From NCBI GenBank assembly GCA_003152255.1, contig PLZT01000632.1:1-6803 (forward strand): 6,803 bases of DNA, read 5' to 3'. This document shows positions 1-6,164 of this stretch, one piece after another. How positions within the stretch are numbered: the first letter of the stretch is position 1; every line of letters begins with the position of its first letter. This stretch comes from Methylocystaceae bacterium (lineage in GTDB: Bacteria > Pseudomonadota > Alphaproteobacteria > Rhizobiales > Beijerinckiaceae). The notes beneath the pieces are model-generated. The model had not been told where the DNA came from. It made no database searches and saw only the letters and a program-made list of their open reading frames with translations. Position numbers and translations under genes: made by a program.

Positions 1-1223
1 ACAGGTTGATCGGATTCCGCTCTAAGCAATATCTGGACGGCATATTCAGCAACGTGGCGGCCTTCAAGGAGTTGGTCGAAAACGAGACGAACGACACGAT
101 AAGCGTCGCGACGCGCGTTGATATCGAGGTAGGGCCGGCCTCGTTCCGCACGGCGAGAAGCGGAACGTGTTGCGCCGTCATCTGTGACGAGGTTGCATTC
201 TGGAGAAGCGAGAACACGGCGAATCCAGACACGGAAATCTTGAACGCGGTTCGCCCTTCGCTGGCGACGACCGGGGGCTTGCTGGCCTGCATCTCTTCGC
301 CGTATGCGCGGCGCGGCGAGCTTTACACGACCTGGCGGCGCGACTTTGGGGCGAATGGCGACGCTGCAATTCTGGTCGCCAAGGCGGCGTCGCGGACAAT
401 GAATCCGCAGCTTTCCGAAAAGGTTGTGGCGCGGGCCTATGAGCGCGACGCCGCTGTTGCATCGGCTGAGTATGGCGGCGAGTTTCGCTGTGATCTTGAG
501 GCTTTCGTTTCTCGCGAGGCTGTGGAGGCGTGTATCGACGCCGATGTTTTCGAGCGAGCTCCGCTCGCCGATTGCAACTATCACGCCTTCGTCGACCCTT
601 CCGGCGGTTCCGCGGACAGCATGACGCTGGCCGTCGCTCATAGCGAGGAAGGCGTCGCGGTCCTGGACGCCATTCGCGAGGTGAAGCCGCCATTTTCGCC
701 CGAAGCAGTCGTTACCGACTTCGCCGCGCTGCTGAAGACCTATCGCATCGGCAAGATTCGCGGCGACCGATACGCTGGCGAGTGGCCACGCGAGCAATTC
801 CGCAAGCACGGCGTCGAATATGTTCCGGCGGACAAAACGAAGAGCGAAATCTATCTGGAAACCCTGCCGATCATCAATTCGCGCCGTGTTTCGCTGCTAG
901 ACGACACGAAACTGATTGCTCAATTGATCGGCCTGGAGCGCCGCACGGCGCGGGGCGGCAAGGACTCAATCGATCATTCACCGGGCGCGCACGACGACCG
1001 CGTGAATGCCGCGGCGGGCGCGATTGTGCTGGCAAGCCGAGTGCAGGCCCCGATGCGCTTTCATATCCCAGAAACGGGCCCATCGCTCGGGACGATTATC
1101 GCGGCGAGGGGCGGCGGCGTTGCGCTTGCGGATGCGGAGAAACCCGGCGGATCGCCGGCAGGATCGACACAGGCGGCGGCCGCGACGGGACATTGGACGC
1201 CTAACAGAGGACTCGGGGAATGA
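1..1223 (+). CDS. terL: Phage terminase large subunit, 5'-truncated by window edge
   Basis: This is the motor ATPase and nuclease that packages phage DNA into proheads at the portal. The reading frame is open to the window edge (in-frame codons from base 3), so the true start and the Walker A region lie upstream. Counting from the TTG at 6, the Walker B motif AVICDEVAFW has its DE at residues 61-62. A coupling-type motif CISSP lies at about 95-99. The nuclease domain follows with an RNase H-like acidic set: FVDPSGGSADSM (D197), GDRYAGEW (D254) and HDDRVNAAA (D330/D331). The TTG is not a credible start, because the ATPase core is already under way. The stop overlaps the next start as ATGA at 1220-1223, indicating coupled translation. 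The motif order fits TerL well. The subfamily, and therefore the packaging mode, cannot be told from this fragment. Confidence 0.93.
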   Translation, partial: RLIGFRSKQYLDGIFSNVAAFKELVENETNDTISVATRVDIEVGPASFRTARSGTCCAVICDEVAFWRSENTANPDTEILNAVRPSLATTGGLLACISSPYARRGELYTTWRRDFGANGDAAILVAKAASRTMNPQLSEKVVARAYERDAAVASAEYGGEFRCDLEAFVSREAVEACIDADVFERAPLADCNYHAFVDPSGGSADSMTLAVAHSEEGVAVLDAIREVKPPFSPEAVVTDFAALLKTYRIGKIRGDRYAGEWPREQFRKHGVEYVPADKTKSEIYLETLPIINSRRVSLLDDTKLIAQLIGLERRTARGGKDSIDHSPGAHDDRVNAAAGAIVLASRVQAPMRFHIPETGPSLGTIIAARGGGVALADAEKPGGSPAGSTQAAAATGHWTPNRGLGE

Positions 1224-1828
1224 CGATCGAAGACGCAAGGAAGGTTCTACAGGATCTTGAGCAGAAGCTGGCCAGCCAGCGCGCCCGCCACGATGAAACG
1301 CAAACCGAAGCGAGCGCCATCGCCTTCGCGGCCCATATCGATGGCGGCGAGGCGCGCAAAAAACTCGACAAGCTTCACGCGGACGCGGCCAAGCACGGCG
1401 CCGAAATCATGTCGCTGGAGGCGGCGATCATCGAGGCCCGTCGCCGTCTCGCCGAAGCGCTGGCGGCGGAGTCCGATGACGTTGCCCGCGCCAAGGCGGA
1501 ACAGGCGCTCGCGCTCTTGGAAGAGTTTGGCAAGCGAGGGCAGGAACTCGACGAAGCGCTAGACGCTTTCTTGGCGAAGTGGGAAGCATTGAAGAGCGAC
1601 GTGCACCGTTTAGACGCGCTTGGGTATTCGCCCTCCACTTACGCGCTGATTGCGAAAAACATGCAATCCGCCGTCGCGACAAAATTCCAATTTACGGAAC
1701 TACGCCAAGAATTTCTCGCCCCGCATCAAAGGCGCCAGTTTGTAACCGTTATTGAGGGCTGGGCCTTCTCCGTCAGGATGCGCGCTACGGCGCGTCTCAA
1801 GGCAAAAACCGCGGCGAAGGCCGCCTAA
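1220..1828 (+). CDS. Coiled-coil phage protein of unknown function
   Basis: This 202-aa protein starts inside the terL stop codon (ATGA overlap). A GA-rich ribosome-binding stretch lies at 1206-1219, in the end of terL. Residues 1 to about 130 are rich in Ala, Glu, Lys, Arg and Leu with heptad-like spacing, for example LEQKLASQRARHDE and MSLEAAIIEARRRLAEALAAE, and should form long helices or a coiled coil. From about residue 134 the character changes to a compact segment beginning LGYSPSTYALIAKNMQSAV and including LAPHQRRQFV and VIEGWAFSV. The tail is Lys/Ala-rich. I recall similarly built proteins in rhizobial prophages, but no function I can name. Its position directly after terL would allow a role in head assembly or as a scaffold, but nothing in the sequence proves that. 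It is too short and too helical to be a portal or major capsid protein. Confidence 0.85.
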   Translation: MTIEDARKVLQDLEQKLASQRARHDETQTEASAIAFAAHIDGGEARKKLDKLHADAAKHGAEIMSLEAAIIEARRRLAEALAAESDDVARAKAEQALALLEEFGKRGQELDEALDAFLAKWEALKSDVHRLDALGYSPSTYALIAKNMQSAVATKFQFTELRQEFLAPHQRRQFVTVIEGWAFSVRMRATARLKAKTAAKAA

Positions 1829-1841
1829 AGGATCAAACACC

Positions 1842-2294
1842 ATGGCCAGCACAGATATACTTCTTTTTGCCAAGATGCAGGCGGAAGGCCGCGGAACTGG
1901 CCTGGACAAGGCCGCCTATCACGCGGCAATCGAGAAGCGCGCCAGCGAGACGCGCCGCGACGGCGAGACCGACGCGAAAGCCTACACGCGCGTTATCACC
2001 GAATCCGACGATGGCCGGTTGCTTTTCAAGGCCTACAAGGCTGCGCCCGCTCCGGTCTTTCCGCTCGCCGACGACGCCACCGACGAATACGCGGCGCACG
2101 GAAATCCTAAAGACGACGCCGTGCGGGCAATTCTGGAGGGAGCCAAGAGGGTGCAGGCCGAGGCGAAAACGAAGAGCGTCGTCCTATCGGACGCTCAAAG
2201 CTTCGATCGGTTTTACAATGCGCCCGAAAACGCCAAGGCAAAGGCCGCATATGATCGCTCGCTCGCGCTTTGGAGGGTAAAGTCGCCGCAATGA
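1842..2294 (+). CDS. Hypothetical phage protein, 150 aa
   Basis: The ATG at 1842 (MASTDILLFAKMQAEGRG) is chosen because AAAGGA lies at 1827-1832, 9 nt upstream, and because it begins just 13 bases after the preceding stop. The frame is open upstream to 1752 but that part overlaps the previous gene. The protein is hydrophilic and mostly helical, with many Ala, Lys, Asp and Arg residues. A Pro-containing loop, APAPVFPLADDATDEY, lies near residues 69-84, and a C-terminal helix carries NAKAKAAYDRSLALWRV. I see no catalytic motif, membrane segment or signal peptide. The gene ends in an ATGA overlap with the next ORF, so it belongs to the same late operon. I do not recognise the family. Its place before the tape-measure gene would suit a tail or head-tail accessory protein, but that is positional inference only. 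Confidence 0.82.
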   Translation: MASTDILLFAKMQAEGRGTGLDKAAYHAAIEKRASETRRDGETDAKAYTRVITESDDGRLLFKAYKAAPAPVFPLADDATDEYAAHGNPKDDAVRAILEGAKRVQAEAKTKSVVLSDAQSFDRFYNAPENAKAKAAYDRSLALWRVKSPQ

Positions 2295-2494
2295 ATCTCA
2301 ATTCGCCCTTGCCCACGTCGTGCGTTCCCTCTTTGGCGCGCGGCCAGCGACTCGTCATCGCGCAAAACAAGAGCGAAAGTCCCGCCCTGCCGGGGCTGCC
2401 GGTATCCATTCCGGCGCTAACCGGGGCAATACCTAAGCGGGCAAAAGACCGGCGCGCGGTTGCTGCGGAGCGCGCGCGCCGGTCAACTTTCTAG
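2291..2494 (+). CDS. Small hypothetical protein, 67 aa (tentative)
   Basis: The start is the ATG at 2291, which overlaps the previous stop as ATGA and so supports translational coupling. About 47 of 67 codons end in G or C, as expected for a real gene in this GC-rich DNA, although the bias weakens in the last third. The N-terminal half is rich in Pro, Ser and Leu (LPGLPVSIPALTG). The C-terminal end is strongly basic (PKRAKDRRAVAAERARRS). That basic tail is encoded by a long perfect inverted repeat at 2447-2484, so its sequence may be dictated by the DNA or RNA structure rather than by protein function. No family is recognised. The alternative is that the stretch is a structured non-coding spacer between the 150-aa and 105-aa genes. 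Confidence 0.45.
   Translation: MNLNSPLPTSCVPSLARGQRLVIAQNKSESPALPGLPVSIPALTGAIPKRAKDRRAVAAERARRSTF
2401..2433 (+). repeat. Imperfect stem-loop
   Basis: GGTAT at 2401-2405 pairs with ATACC at 2429-2433. Inside, the self-complementary CCGG occurs at 2411-2414 and 2421-2424 and can close a CGCTAA loop. The internal bulges allow little more than wobble pairs. It lies 13 bases upstream of a far stronger hairpin, so the pair may form one folded RNA element. It could be fortuitous in GC-rich DNA. Confidence 0.3.
2447..2484 (+). repeat. 12-bp perfect inverted repeat, strong hairpin, possibly a weak terminator
   Basis: GACCGGCGCGCG at 2447-2458 is exactly repeated in inverted form as CGCGCGCCGGTC at 2473-2484, leaving a 14-nt loop. 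The upstream flank is AAAA (2443-2446) and the downstream flank is AACTTTCT (2485-2492). This resembles an intrinsic terminator, except that the T tract is short and displaced by three bases. It lies in the last codons of the tentative 67-aa ORF and 55 bases before the ATG at 2540. It could attenuate or process the mRNA between the two parts of the late operon, or it could be a protein-binding palindrome. Confidence 0.65.
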
Positions 2495-2539
2495 GGAAGA
2501 GCGAAGGGGCTTGCGCCGCAATCATCGAGAGGAATTCAC

Positions 2540-2857
2540 ATGGGCAACATCAACACCGATCGGCAATGGTTCAAATCTCACCGCGAGACCAACTTTCGCA
2601 TCCGTCGCGGATCGCCGGCGGAGATTGAGAAGATCGCCTGCCGGGTCATGGGCGCTGTGCCGGATGGTTTCGCTTCCTGCGATTTCGACGAGGAGCGCGA
2701 GTGGAGGGTTCTAGTGATCGACGTCGGCTCCGACACGCTTGTCCGAATGCCAATTTTGCGCCCCAAGGACGAGGCTGAAGGCCTTCCCGATTCTGGCTCG
2801 ACAGGCATCGCAATCGTGTTTGGACAGCGTATCGTCATGGATAAGATAGCAGGCTAA
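2540..2857 (+). CDS. Hypothetical phage protein, 105 aa
   Basis: The ATG at 2540 is preceded by a good ribosome-binding site, GAGAGGAA at 2527-2534, five bases upstream. This fixes the frame over a competing one that starts at 2460. The protein begins MGNINTDRQWFKSHRETNF and continues IRRGSPAEIEK. The middle is acidic (CDFDEEREWRVLVIDVG), and a beta-rich end follows (TGIAIVFGQRIVMDKIAG). The alternating hydrophobic strands suggest a small mixed alpha/beta fold. There is no signal peptide or membrane span. The DRQWFK...NFRIR opening recalls short accessory proteins on alphaproteobacterial plasmids and prophages, but I cannot assign a function. The gene sits 13 bases before the tape-measure gene and is probably co-transcribed with it. 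A role in tail assembly is possible by position only. Confidence 0.8.
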   Translation: MGNINTDRQWFKSHRETNFRIRRGSPAEIEKIACRVMGAVPDGFASCDFDEEREWRVLVIDVGSDTLVRMPILRPKDEAEGLPDSGSTGIAIVFGQRIVMDKIAG

Positions 2858-2870
2858 AAAGGCGCATCAA

Positions 2871-5174
2871 ATGTCCGTTTCGCCGTATGAGATCGCGATC
2901 AAGCTGACGATGCAAAACGCTGTATCTGGCGTGTTTGCGGTAATTGCAAAAGATGCGCTCAGACTAGAGGGCGGCGTCGTGCGGCTAACGAAGCTGTTCG
3001 GCGGCCTGAATACCACAACTGTTGCCGCCGGCGGCGCGCTCGCGGCATTGGGCGGAACGGCTGTTATTGGCGCATTGTATAAGGTGGCGAGTTATGGCGA
3101 CAAGTTATTAGATCAGCAAGACAAGCTGGTGCGCGGGGGTATTGCATATAACGATGTTCTCAAGTTGCAAGCCGATTATTACAACAAAATCGCCAAGTCC
3201 GTCCCAACTTCCACGGCGGCGGAATATCTCAAGACCGTCAACGAATTGCGCGCCGTCACTGGCTCGACGGCCGAAGCCGCGAAGCTCGCGCCCAAGGCGA
3301 TGATGATCGATGTGTTGCTCGGAAATACGGCCGGAACCAGCAAGAGCGGCGAGTATTATAAGTTGCTGCGCTCGTCGGAAATGAAGGGAATTTCGACCGA
3401 CGAAGCGAAGCGCGACGCCTTCGCGGAGGAGGCTTACAAATACATCGCGGCGTTTGGCACGAAACTAACCGCTGGCGATTTCCAAACCCTGGCGCGTCGC
3501 GGCGGAACGGCTTGGATGAACGCCAAGCCTGAGGCTCTCGGCCCGATCAGCGTCCTGGCCGCCGATCTTGGCGCGAGCGGCGCCGGCACAACGCTAATGA
3601 CCATGCAACAGTTGCAGATGGGCGCGACGACGCTTTCAAAACAACAGGGCGAAGTCCTTGAGCAACTCGGCCTGCTCGACATGAACAAGGTCACGCGCAC
3701 GGGCTTTGGCGGCGGTCGTCTACAGGTCGGCACTGGCGGCATGAAGGGCTCACTTGAGCATATGGGCAATCTTCCCGGCTGGATTAAGGATGTCGTCTAT
3801 CCGGCCATTGAAAAGGCGGCTGGTGGCGACGAAGCGCAGATACAAGCGCTCATTTCCAAGCTCTCGCCAAACCGCAACGCATCGAAGCTAATCGAGATGT
3901 TTGGCGCTCCGAAATTCCTTGACCAGCAGTTTAAGGATATTGGGCTCGCCGGGATGCAGTATCCGACCGAACAGGCTTATGCCCGCTACACGACCCTCAA
4001 TCCCAAAGGCGTCAAGCAGGGCGTCGCCGATCAGTTCGACAGTATGATGCAGGCCATTGGTGCCCCCATTATGCAAGCCGCGCTTCCCGTCATGCGGGGC
4101 GTTGCCGACCTGTTTACGAATATCGCGGCATTCGCGAACGCTCACCCTGAAGGCGTTAAATTGGCCGCCGAGGCCATGGCGGCCATCGGCGCGGCGATGA
4201 TCGTGCTCGGCGGCGCGGCGGTCGTGGGAGCGGCGGCTTACATGATTCCCGGCGGCGCCGTCGTTGTCGCGCTCGCCGGCATCGGGACTGCCATCACGAC
4301 ACTCGCCGCCCTGAATTGGGATGCTGTGGTTCCGTGGCTTGAGTTATTCGGCAAAGGAATGTCAACGCTCGCGGGGATCGGATGGGACGCATTGGTCGCG
4401 GGGATCAAAGGCATCGGGTCCGCGCTGGAATGGTTGAAGGAGAAGATCGGCGGGTTCTTCAGCGGCCTGTTCTCGAAAACCTCATTCGAAGGCGGCGGCT
4501 TTGGCGAAGGCGGCATGTTCCACAACGCCTCTTATGGTGGCGGCGGCGCGAGCGGCGGTTCTCGCGGGTGGAGTTCGTCCTATGGCGGCGGATCGACGCC
4601 GGTCGGGACGGGAAGCGGCAGCGACGTAAAGCGCGTCGTCGATGCCGCCGCGATGGCAAATGGCGTCAATCCGCGCGTGCTCTACGGCATCATCGCTGGC
4701 GAATCCGGGCACGGCAACCGTTACGACGTCAACGGGAAAGGCGAATCCTCCTGGAGCATGTTCCAACTCAACCGGGCTGGCGGATTAGGCAATACATTCG
4801 AGCACGAGACAGGTCTAAGCGTCACCGATCCGCACAATATCCCCGCCATCGCCAATTGGACCGCCAAACACATCGCGAAGACCCACAATCTCAGCCCGTG
4901 GCGTGGCTTTCATGGCGAGCGGGACTGGAACCCAAATTGGGGTAGCATGGGCTATAGTCCGAAGCGCGCTGGCAACGGCGCTCGCCCTGTCCCACCCCAT
5001 CCCAAGCCGGCGACGCACGTGCATATTGAAAGTGTGATGACTCTCGACGGGGAGGTTCTTCACAGGAGCGTGACGCGACGCATGGTCAATGCATCAACTC
5101 ACCCCACGACTGGCCCATATTTCGACGGTTCTCGCGCATGGTCGCCACCGGATATGGGAATTATTGGAATTTAA
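2871..5174 (+). CDS. Tail tape-measure-like protein with C-terminal SLT/lysozyme-fold domain
   Basis: This 767-aa protein is the largest in the window. A tape-measure protein sets tail length and is threaded into the cell envelope at infection. The start is ATG 2871 with AAAAAGG at 2856-2862. Hydrophobic stretches lie at residues 51-70 and, as a pair split by a Pro-Gly-Gly turn, at about 436-459 and 461-481. The part between them is Ala-rich and helical. A Gly/Ser-rich flexible linker spans about 537-583. Residues about 586-690 look like a lytic transglycosylase or lysozyme fold: RVLYGIIAGESGHGN, with E611 as the likely catalytic Glu, then SSWSMFQLN at 626-634. The end carries HIESVMTLDGEVLHRSVTRR (718-737), a C-terminal pattern common in tape-measure proteins. 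At about 1.5 A per residue the length would imply a tail of at most roughly 115 nm. An internal virion murein hydrolase is the main alternative. Confidence 0.87.
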   Translation: MSVSPYEIAIKLTMQNAVSGVFAVIAKDALRLEGGVVRLTKLFGGLNTTTVAAGGALAALGGTAVIGALYKVASYGDKLLDQQDKLVRGGIAYNDVLKLQADYYNKIAKSVPTSTAAEYLKTVNELRAVTGSTAEAAKLAPKAMMIDVLLGNTAGTSKSGEYYKLLRSSEMKGISTDEAKRDAFAEEAYKYIAAFGTKLTAGDFQTLARRGGTAWMNAKPEALGPISVLAADLGASGAGTTLMTMQQLQMGATTLSKQQGEVLEQLGLLDMNKVTRTGFGGGRLQVGTGGMKGSLEHMGNLPGWIKDVVYPAIEKAAGGDEAQIQALISKLSPNRNASKLIEMFGAPKFLDQQFKDIGLAGMQYPTEQAYARYTTLNPKGVKQGVADQFDSMMQAIGAPIMQAALPVMRGVADLFTNIAAFANAHPEGVKLAAEAMAAIGAAMIVLGGAAVVGAAAYMIPGGAVVVALAGIGTAITTLAALNWDAVVPWLELFGKGMSTLAGIGWDALVAGIKGIGSALEWLKEKIGGFFSGLFSKTSFEGGGFGEGGMFHNASYGGGGASGGSRGWSSSYGGGSTPVGTGSGSDVKRVVDAAAMANGVNPRVLYGIIAGESGHGNRYDVNGKGESSWSMFQLNRAGGLGNTFEHETGLSVTDPHNIPAIANWTAKHIAKTHNLSPWRGFHGERDWNPNWGSMGYSPKRAGNGARPVPPHPKPATHVHIESVMTLDGEVLHRSVTRRMVNASTHPTTGPYFDGSRAWSPPDMGIIGI

Positions 5175-5175
5175 A

Positions 5176-5256
5176 ATGCGCAACATCCTTCACGCCGTCG
5201 TCAACTTCGCCCGGGCTGCGTTCGCGTTGCTCAAGATGCGATGGCGGACCCGCTAG
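5176..5256 (+). CDS. Possible 26-aa cationic peptide
   Basis: ATG at 5176 starts one base after the tape-measure stop codon, with GGAAT seven bases upstream as a weak ribosome-binding site. The frame stops at TAG 5254-5256. The peptide MRNILHAVVNFARAAFALLK followed by MRWRTR is a hydrophobic stretch ending in a basic cluster, so it could form an amphipathic membrane-active helix. No family is recognised. A run of 26 codons can easily arise by chance, so this stays tentative. The close coupling is the main argument for it. Confidence 0.28.
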   Translation: MRNILHAVVNFARAAFALLKMRWRTR

Positions 5257-5340
5257 GCGCCGCTAGTCGACCCGTGGCGAAGCCTCGCGTTGCACCTATC
5301 TCCCTGCTATGCTTAGCGTAAAGCAAGTGAGGGGCAAGAA

Positions 5341-5559
5341 ATGATAAGCCTTCAAGGGGTCACCCGGACTTGGATGGAGTGGGTATTTGAGCACGGCACA
5401 GCGACGGCTGAACTTGTCGTCGAAACGGATTTGCAGACCCAGCCCGGATTAGATGGCTTCGACGAAGCCGCTTTCAATGAATTAATTGACAGAGTAACTA
5501 CAGCCAATGTTTGGGGTCACTATGACCGCATTCGGATCATCCCCACAGAAGCGCGATAA
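5341..5559 (+). CDS. Small acidic hypothetical protein, 72 aa
   Basis: ATG at 5341 follows a clear ribosome-binding site, TGAGGGG at 5328-5334, six bases upstream. The protein opens MISLQGVTRTWMEWVFEHG. It has an acidic middle (ELVVETDLQTQPGLDGFDEAAF), a helix NELIDRVTTANV, and ends HYDRIRIIPTEAR. There is no signal peptide, membrane segment or catalytic motif. The second half uses AT-rich codons (AAT, TTA, ATT, AGA, GTA, ACT, ACA) that are uncommon in the neighbouring GC-rich genes, which suggests a different origin. The stop overlaps the next start as TAATG at 5557-5561, so the two ORFs are probably co-translated. The DNA between 5257 and 5340 shows no convincing promoter. I do not recognise the protein. 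Confidence 0.68.
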   Translation: MISLQGVTRTWMEWVFEHGTATAELVVETDLQTQPGLDGFDEAAFNELIDRVTTANVWGHYDRIRIIPTEAR

Positions 5560-5786
5560 TGCCGACAGGCCCCAATGGCGAGAAACGCCCCGCCGCCGTT
5601 CTCGGCGATGAACTCGACGCCGGCGAACAAAAGGCATTAACGGGGTCTGTCAAAGGGTTTCCACCCGGCGATGAAACAATCAAGTTCCTCGCCGGTTTCC
5701 GGATTGAACCATCCGTCGTCTCTGAATTCGACCGGAAACGGAACGATATAGAAGCCGTTCTGATCCCTTGCGCGGACTTGGACTAA
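5559..5786 (+). CDS. Possible truncated MPTGP-leader protein, overlapping antisense gene
   Basis: This 75-aa frame starts in a TAATG overlap with the preceding gene. Its opening, MPTGPNGEKRPAAVLG, resembles the conserved N terminus of small rhizobial phage proteins that I recall as MPTGP-x-G-x-KRPADVIG. After about residue 16 the resemblance ends. From codon 27 on (5637-5786) the frame is exactly antisense to the leftward DUF551-like gene, which looks like the real coding strand there. The simplest reading is a genuine gene whose 3' part was replaced at a recombination junction, leaving a chimeric tail (VKGFPPGDETIKF onward). A short functional protein made only of this leader is possible. 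Family membership is from memory and not verified. Confidence 0.45.
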   Translation: MPTGPNGEKRPAAVLGDELDAGEQKALTGSVKGFPPGDETIKFLAGFRIEPSVVSEFDRKRNDIEAVLIPCADLD

Positions 5787-5855
5787 CTGCCCTTCTACAG
5801 GCGCGTCGGTATCGATCCAGTCGGACTCGATGATCGAGGGTTGGTCGTCTGTCAT
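5637..5855 (-). CDS. Small DUF551-like phage protein, 72 aa
   Basis: This leftward gene starts at ATG 5855-5853, which overlaps the stop of the repressor gene as ATGA. A strong GGGAGG (complement of 5865-5870) lies nine bases upstream. The product begins MTDDQPSIIESDWIDTDAPV. Its C-terminal half has the pattern YIVPFPVEFRDDGWFN...IAGWKPF, close to the W-x-N...GW-x-P endings of DUF551-like proteins in phages and prophages. The conserved Trp and Gly residues and the good ribosome site make this the true coding strand over 5637-5786. The function of the family is unknown. Co-transcription with the regulator implies expression in the lysogenic or maintenance state. Confidence 0.78.
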   Translation of the reverse strand: MTDDQPSIIESDWIDTDAPVEGQLVQVRARDQNGFYIVPFPVEFRDDGWFNPETGEELDCFIAGWKPFDRPR

Positions 5856-6112
5856 TTCCCGAGACCTCCCGTTCCCTGTGGCGCCTTGCGCAGCCTCACT
5901 CCCGGACCTTCCCCGTTCTCCTCGACGAAGATCACGCCGGACGATTCGAGGGCGGCGCGAATGGCGGCGAGGTTGTTAACATTTGGAGCGCGCTTCCCTT
6001 TTTCGAAGTCGACGATCGTATTTCGCGAGACGTTCGCTTTGCTCGCCAAGCTGGCTTGATCGAAATCGACAAGACCACGCGCGGCGCGGCATTGGGCAGG
6101 CGTTATCGACAT
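5852..6112 (-). CDS. XRE-family HTH transcriptional regulator, likely phage repressor
   Basis: This 86-aa DNA-binding protein reads MSITPAQCRAARGL at its start. An XRE/Cro-cI type helix-turn-helix spans about residues 6-55: DQASLASKANV (18-28), then the recognition helix SRNTIVDFEKGK (29-40). It ends LESSGVIFVEENGEGPGVRLRK plus a short Gly-rich tail, a pattern I associate with small alphaproteobacterial XRE regulators. The ATG at 6112 is preferred over an in-frame TTG at 6121, because AAGG (complement of 6122-6125) sits nine bases before the ATG and downstream-of-start spacing rules out the TTG. It has no peptidase or oligomerisation domain, so RecA-type autocleavage is unlikely and induction must work another way. 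The gene diverges from the rightward gene at 6270. The TTGCGCAA palindromes between them are its probable operators, which is inference. It is coupled to the downstream 72-aa gene. Confidence 0.9.
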   Translation of the reverse strand: MSITPAQCRAARGLVDFDQASLASKANVSRNTIVDFEKGKRAPNVNNLAAIRAALESSGVIFVEENGEGPGVRLRKAPQGTGGLGK

Positions 6113-6113
6113 T

Positions 6114-6121
6114 TTGCGCAA
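6114..6121. promoter_or_regulatory. TTGCGCAA palindrome, putative operator 1
   Basis: This is a perfect 8-bp palindrome with 14-bp context AT-T-TTGCGCAAC-C-T (6111-6124). It lies between the ribosome-binding site and the ATG of the regulator gene. With the second copy 49 bp away it shares 12 of 14 positions. Binding here would probably limit the regulator's own expression. Its role as an operator is inferred from position and symmetry. Confidence 0.5.
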
Positions 6122-6125
6122 CCTT
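6122..6125 (-). promoter_or_regulatory. Ribosome-binding site deciding the regulator start
   Basis: On the minus strand this reads AAGG, nine bases before the ATG at 6112. It favours that ATG over the TTG at 6121, which would directly abut it. The TTGCGCAA palindrome lies between the site and the start codon. Confidence 0.55.
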
Positions 6126-6135
6126 GCGATTTTTG

Positions 6136-6164
6136 TTGACGCGCCCGCTCATGTTGGGCATATT
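6136..6164 (+). promoter_or_regulatory. Putative rightward sigma70-like promoter
   Basis: A -35 box TTGACG (6136-6141, five of six to consensus) and a -10 box CATATT (6159-6164, four of six) are separated by the ideal 17 bp. Transcription would begin near 6171 and give a leader of about 99 nt before the ATG at 6270. The -10 box overlaps the start of the second palindrome, so a bound repressor would block polymerase. Confidence 0.55.

Noticed and set aside
178..693. Leftward 171-aa open frame opposite terL
   Set aside because: It is Arg/Pro-rich, low-complexity antisense of a gene with clear terminase motifs, as expected in GC-rich DNA.
2270..2300. Programmed frameshift of tail chaperone type before the tape-measure gene
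   Set aside because: I see no X-XXY-YYZ slippery heptamer. The junction is a plain ATGA overlap.
2511..2521. TTGCGCCGCAA near-match to the operator palindrome before the 105-aa gene
   Set aside because: It has an extra central base and different flanks, and such GC-rich near-palindromes are frequent here.
2460..2714. Rightward 84-aa frame overlapping the 105-aa gene
   Set aside because: The ATG at 2540 in the other frame has a well-placed GAGAGGAA, while this frame has no such support and is Arg-rich.
4382..4945. Rightward 187-aa frame inside the tape-measure gene
   Set aside because: It is an Arg-rich shadow in another frame over the Gly linker and SLT domain, with no ribosome-binding site.
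5290..5313. Possible promoter TTGCAC with extended -10 TGCTATGCT before the gene at 5341
   Set aside because: The spacing between the boxes is only 12 bp and no -35 box lies at the correct distance. The -10-like element alone is too weak to annotate.
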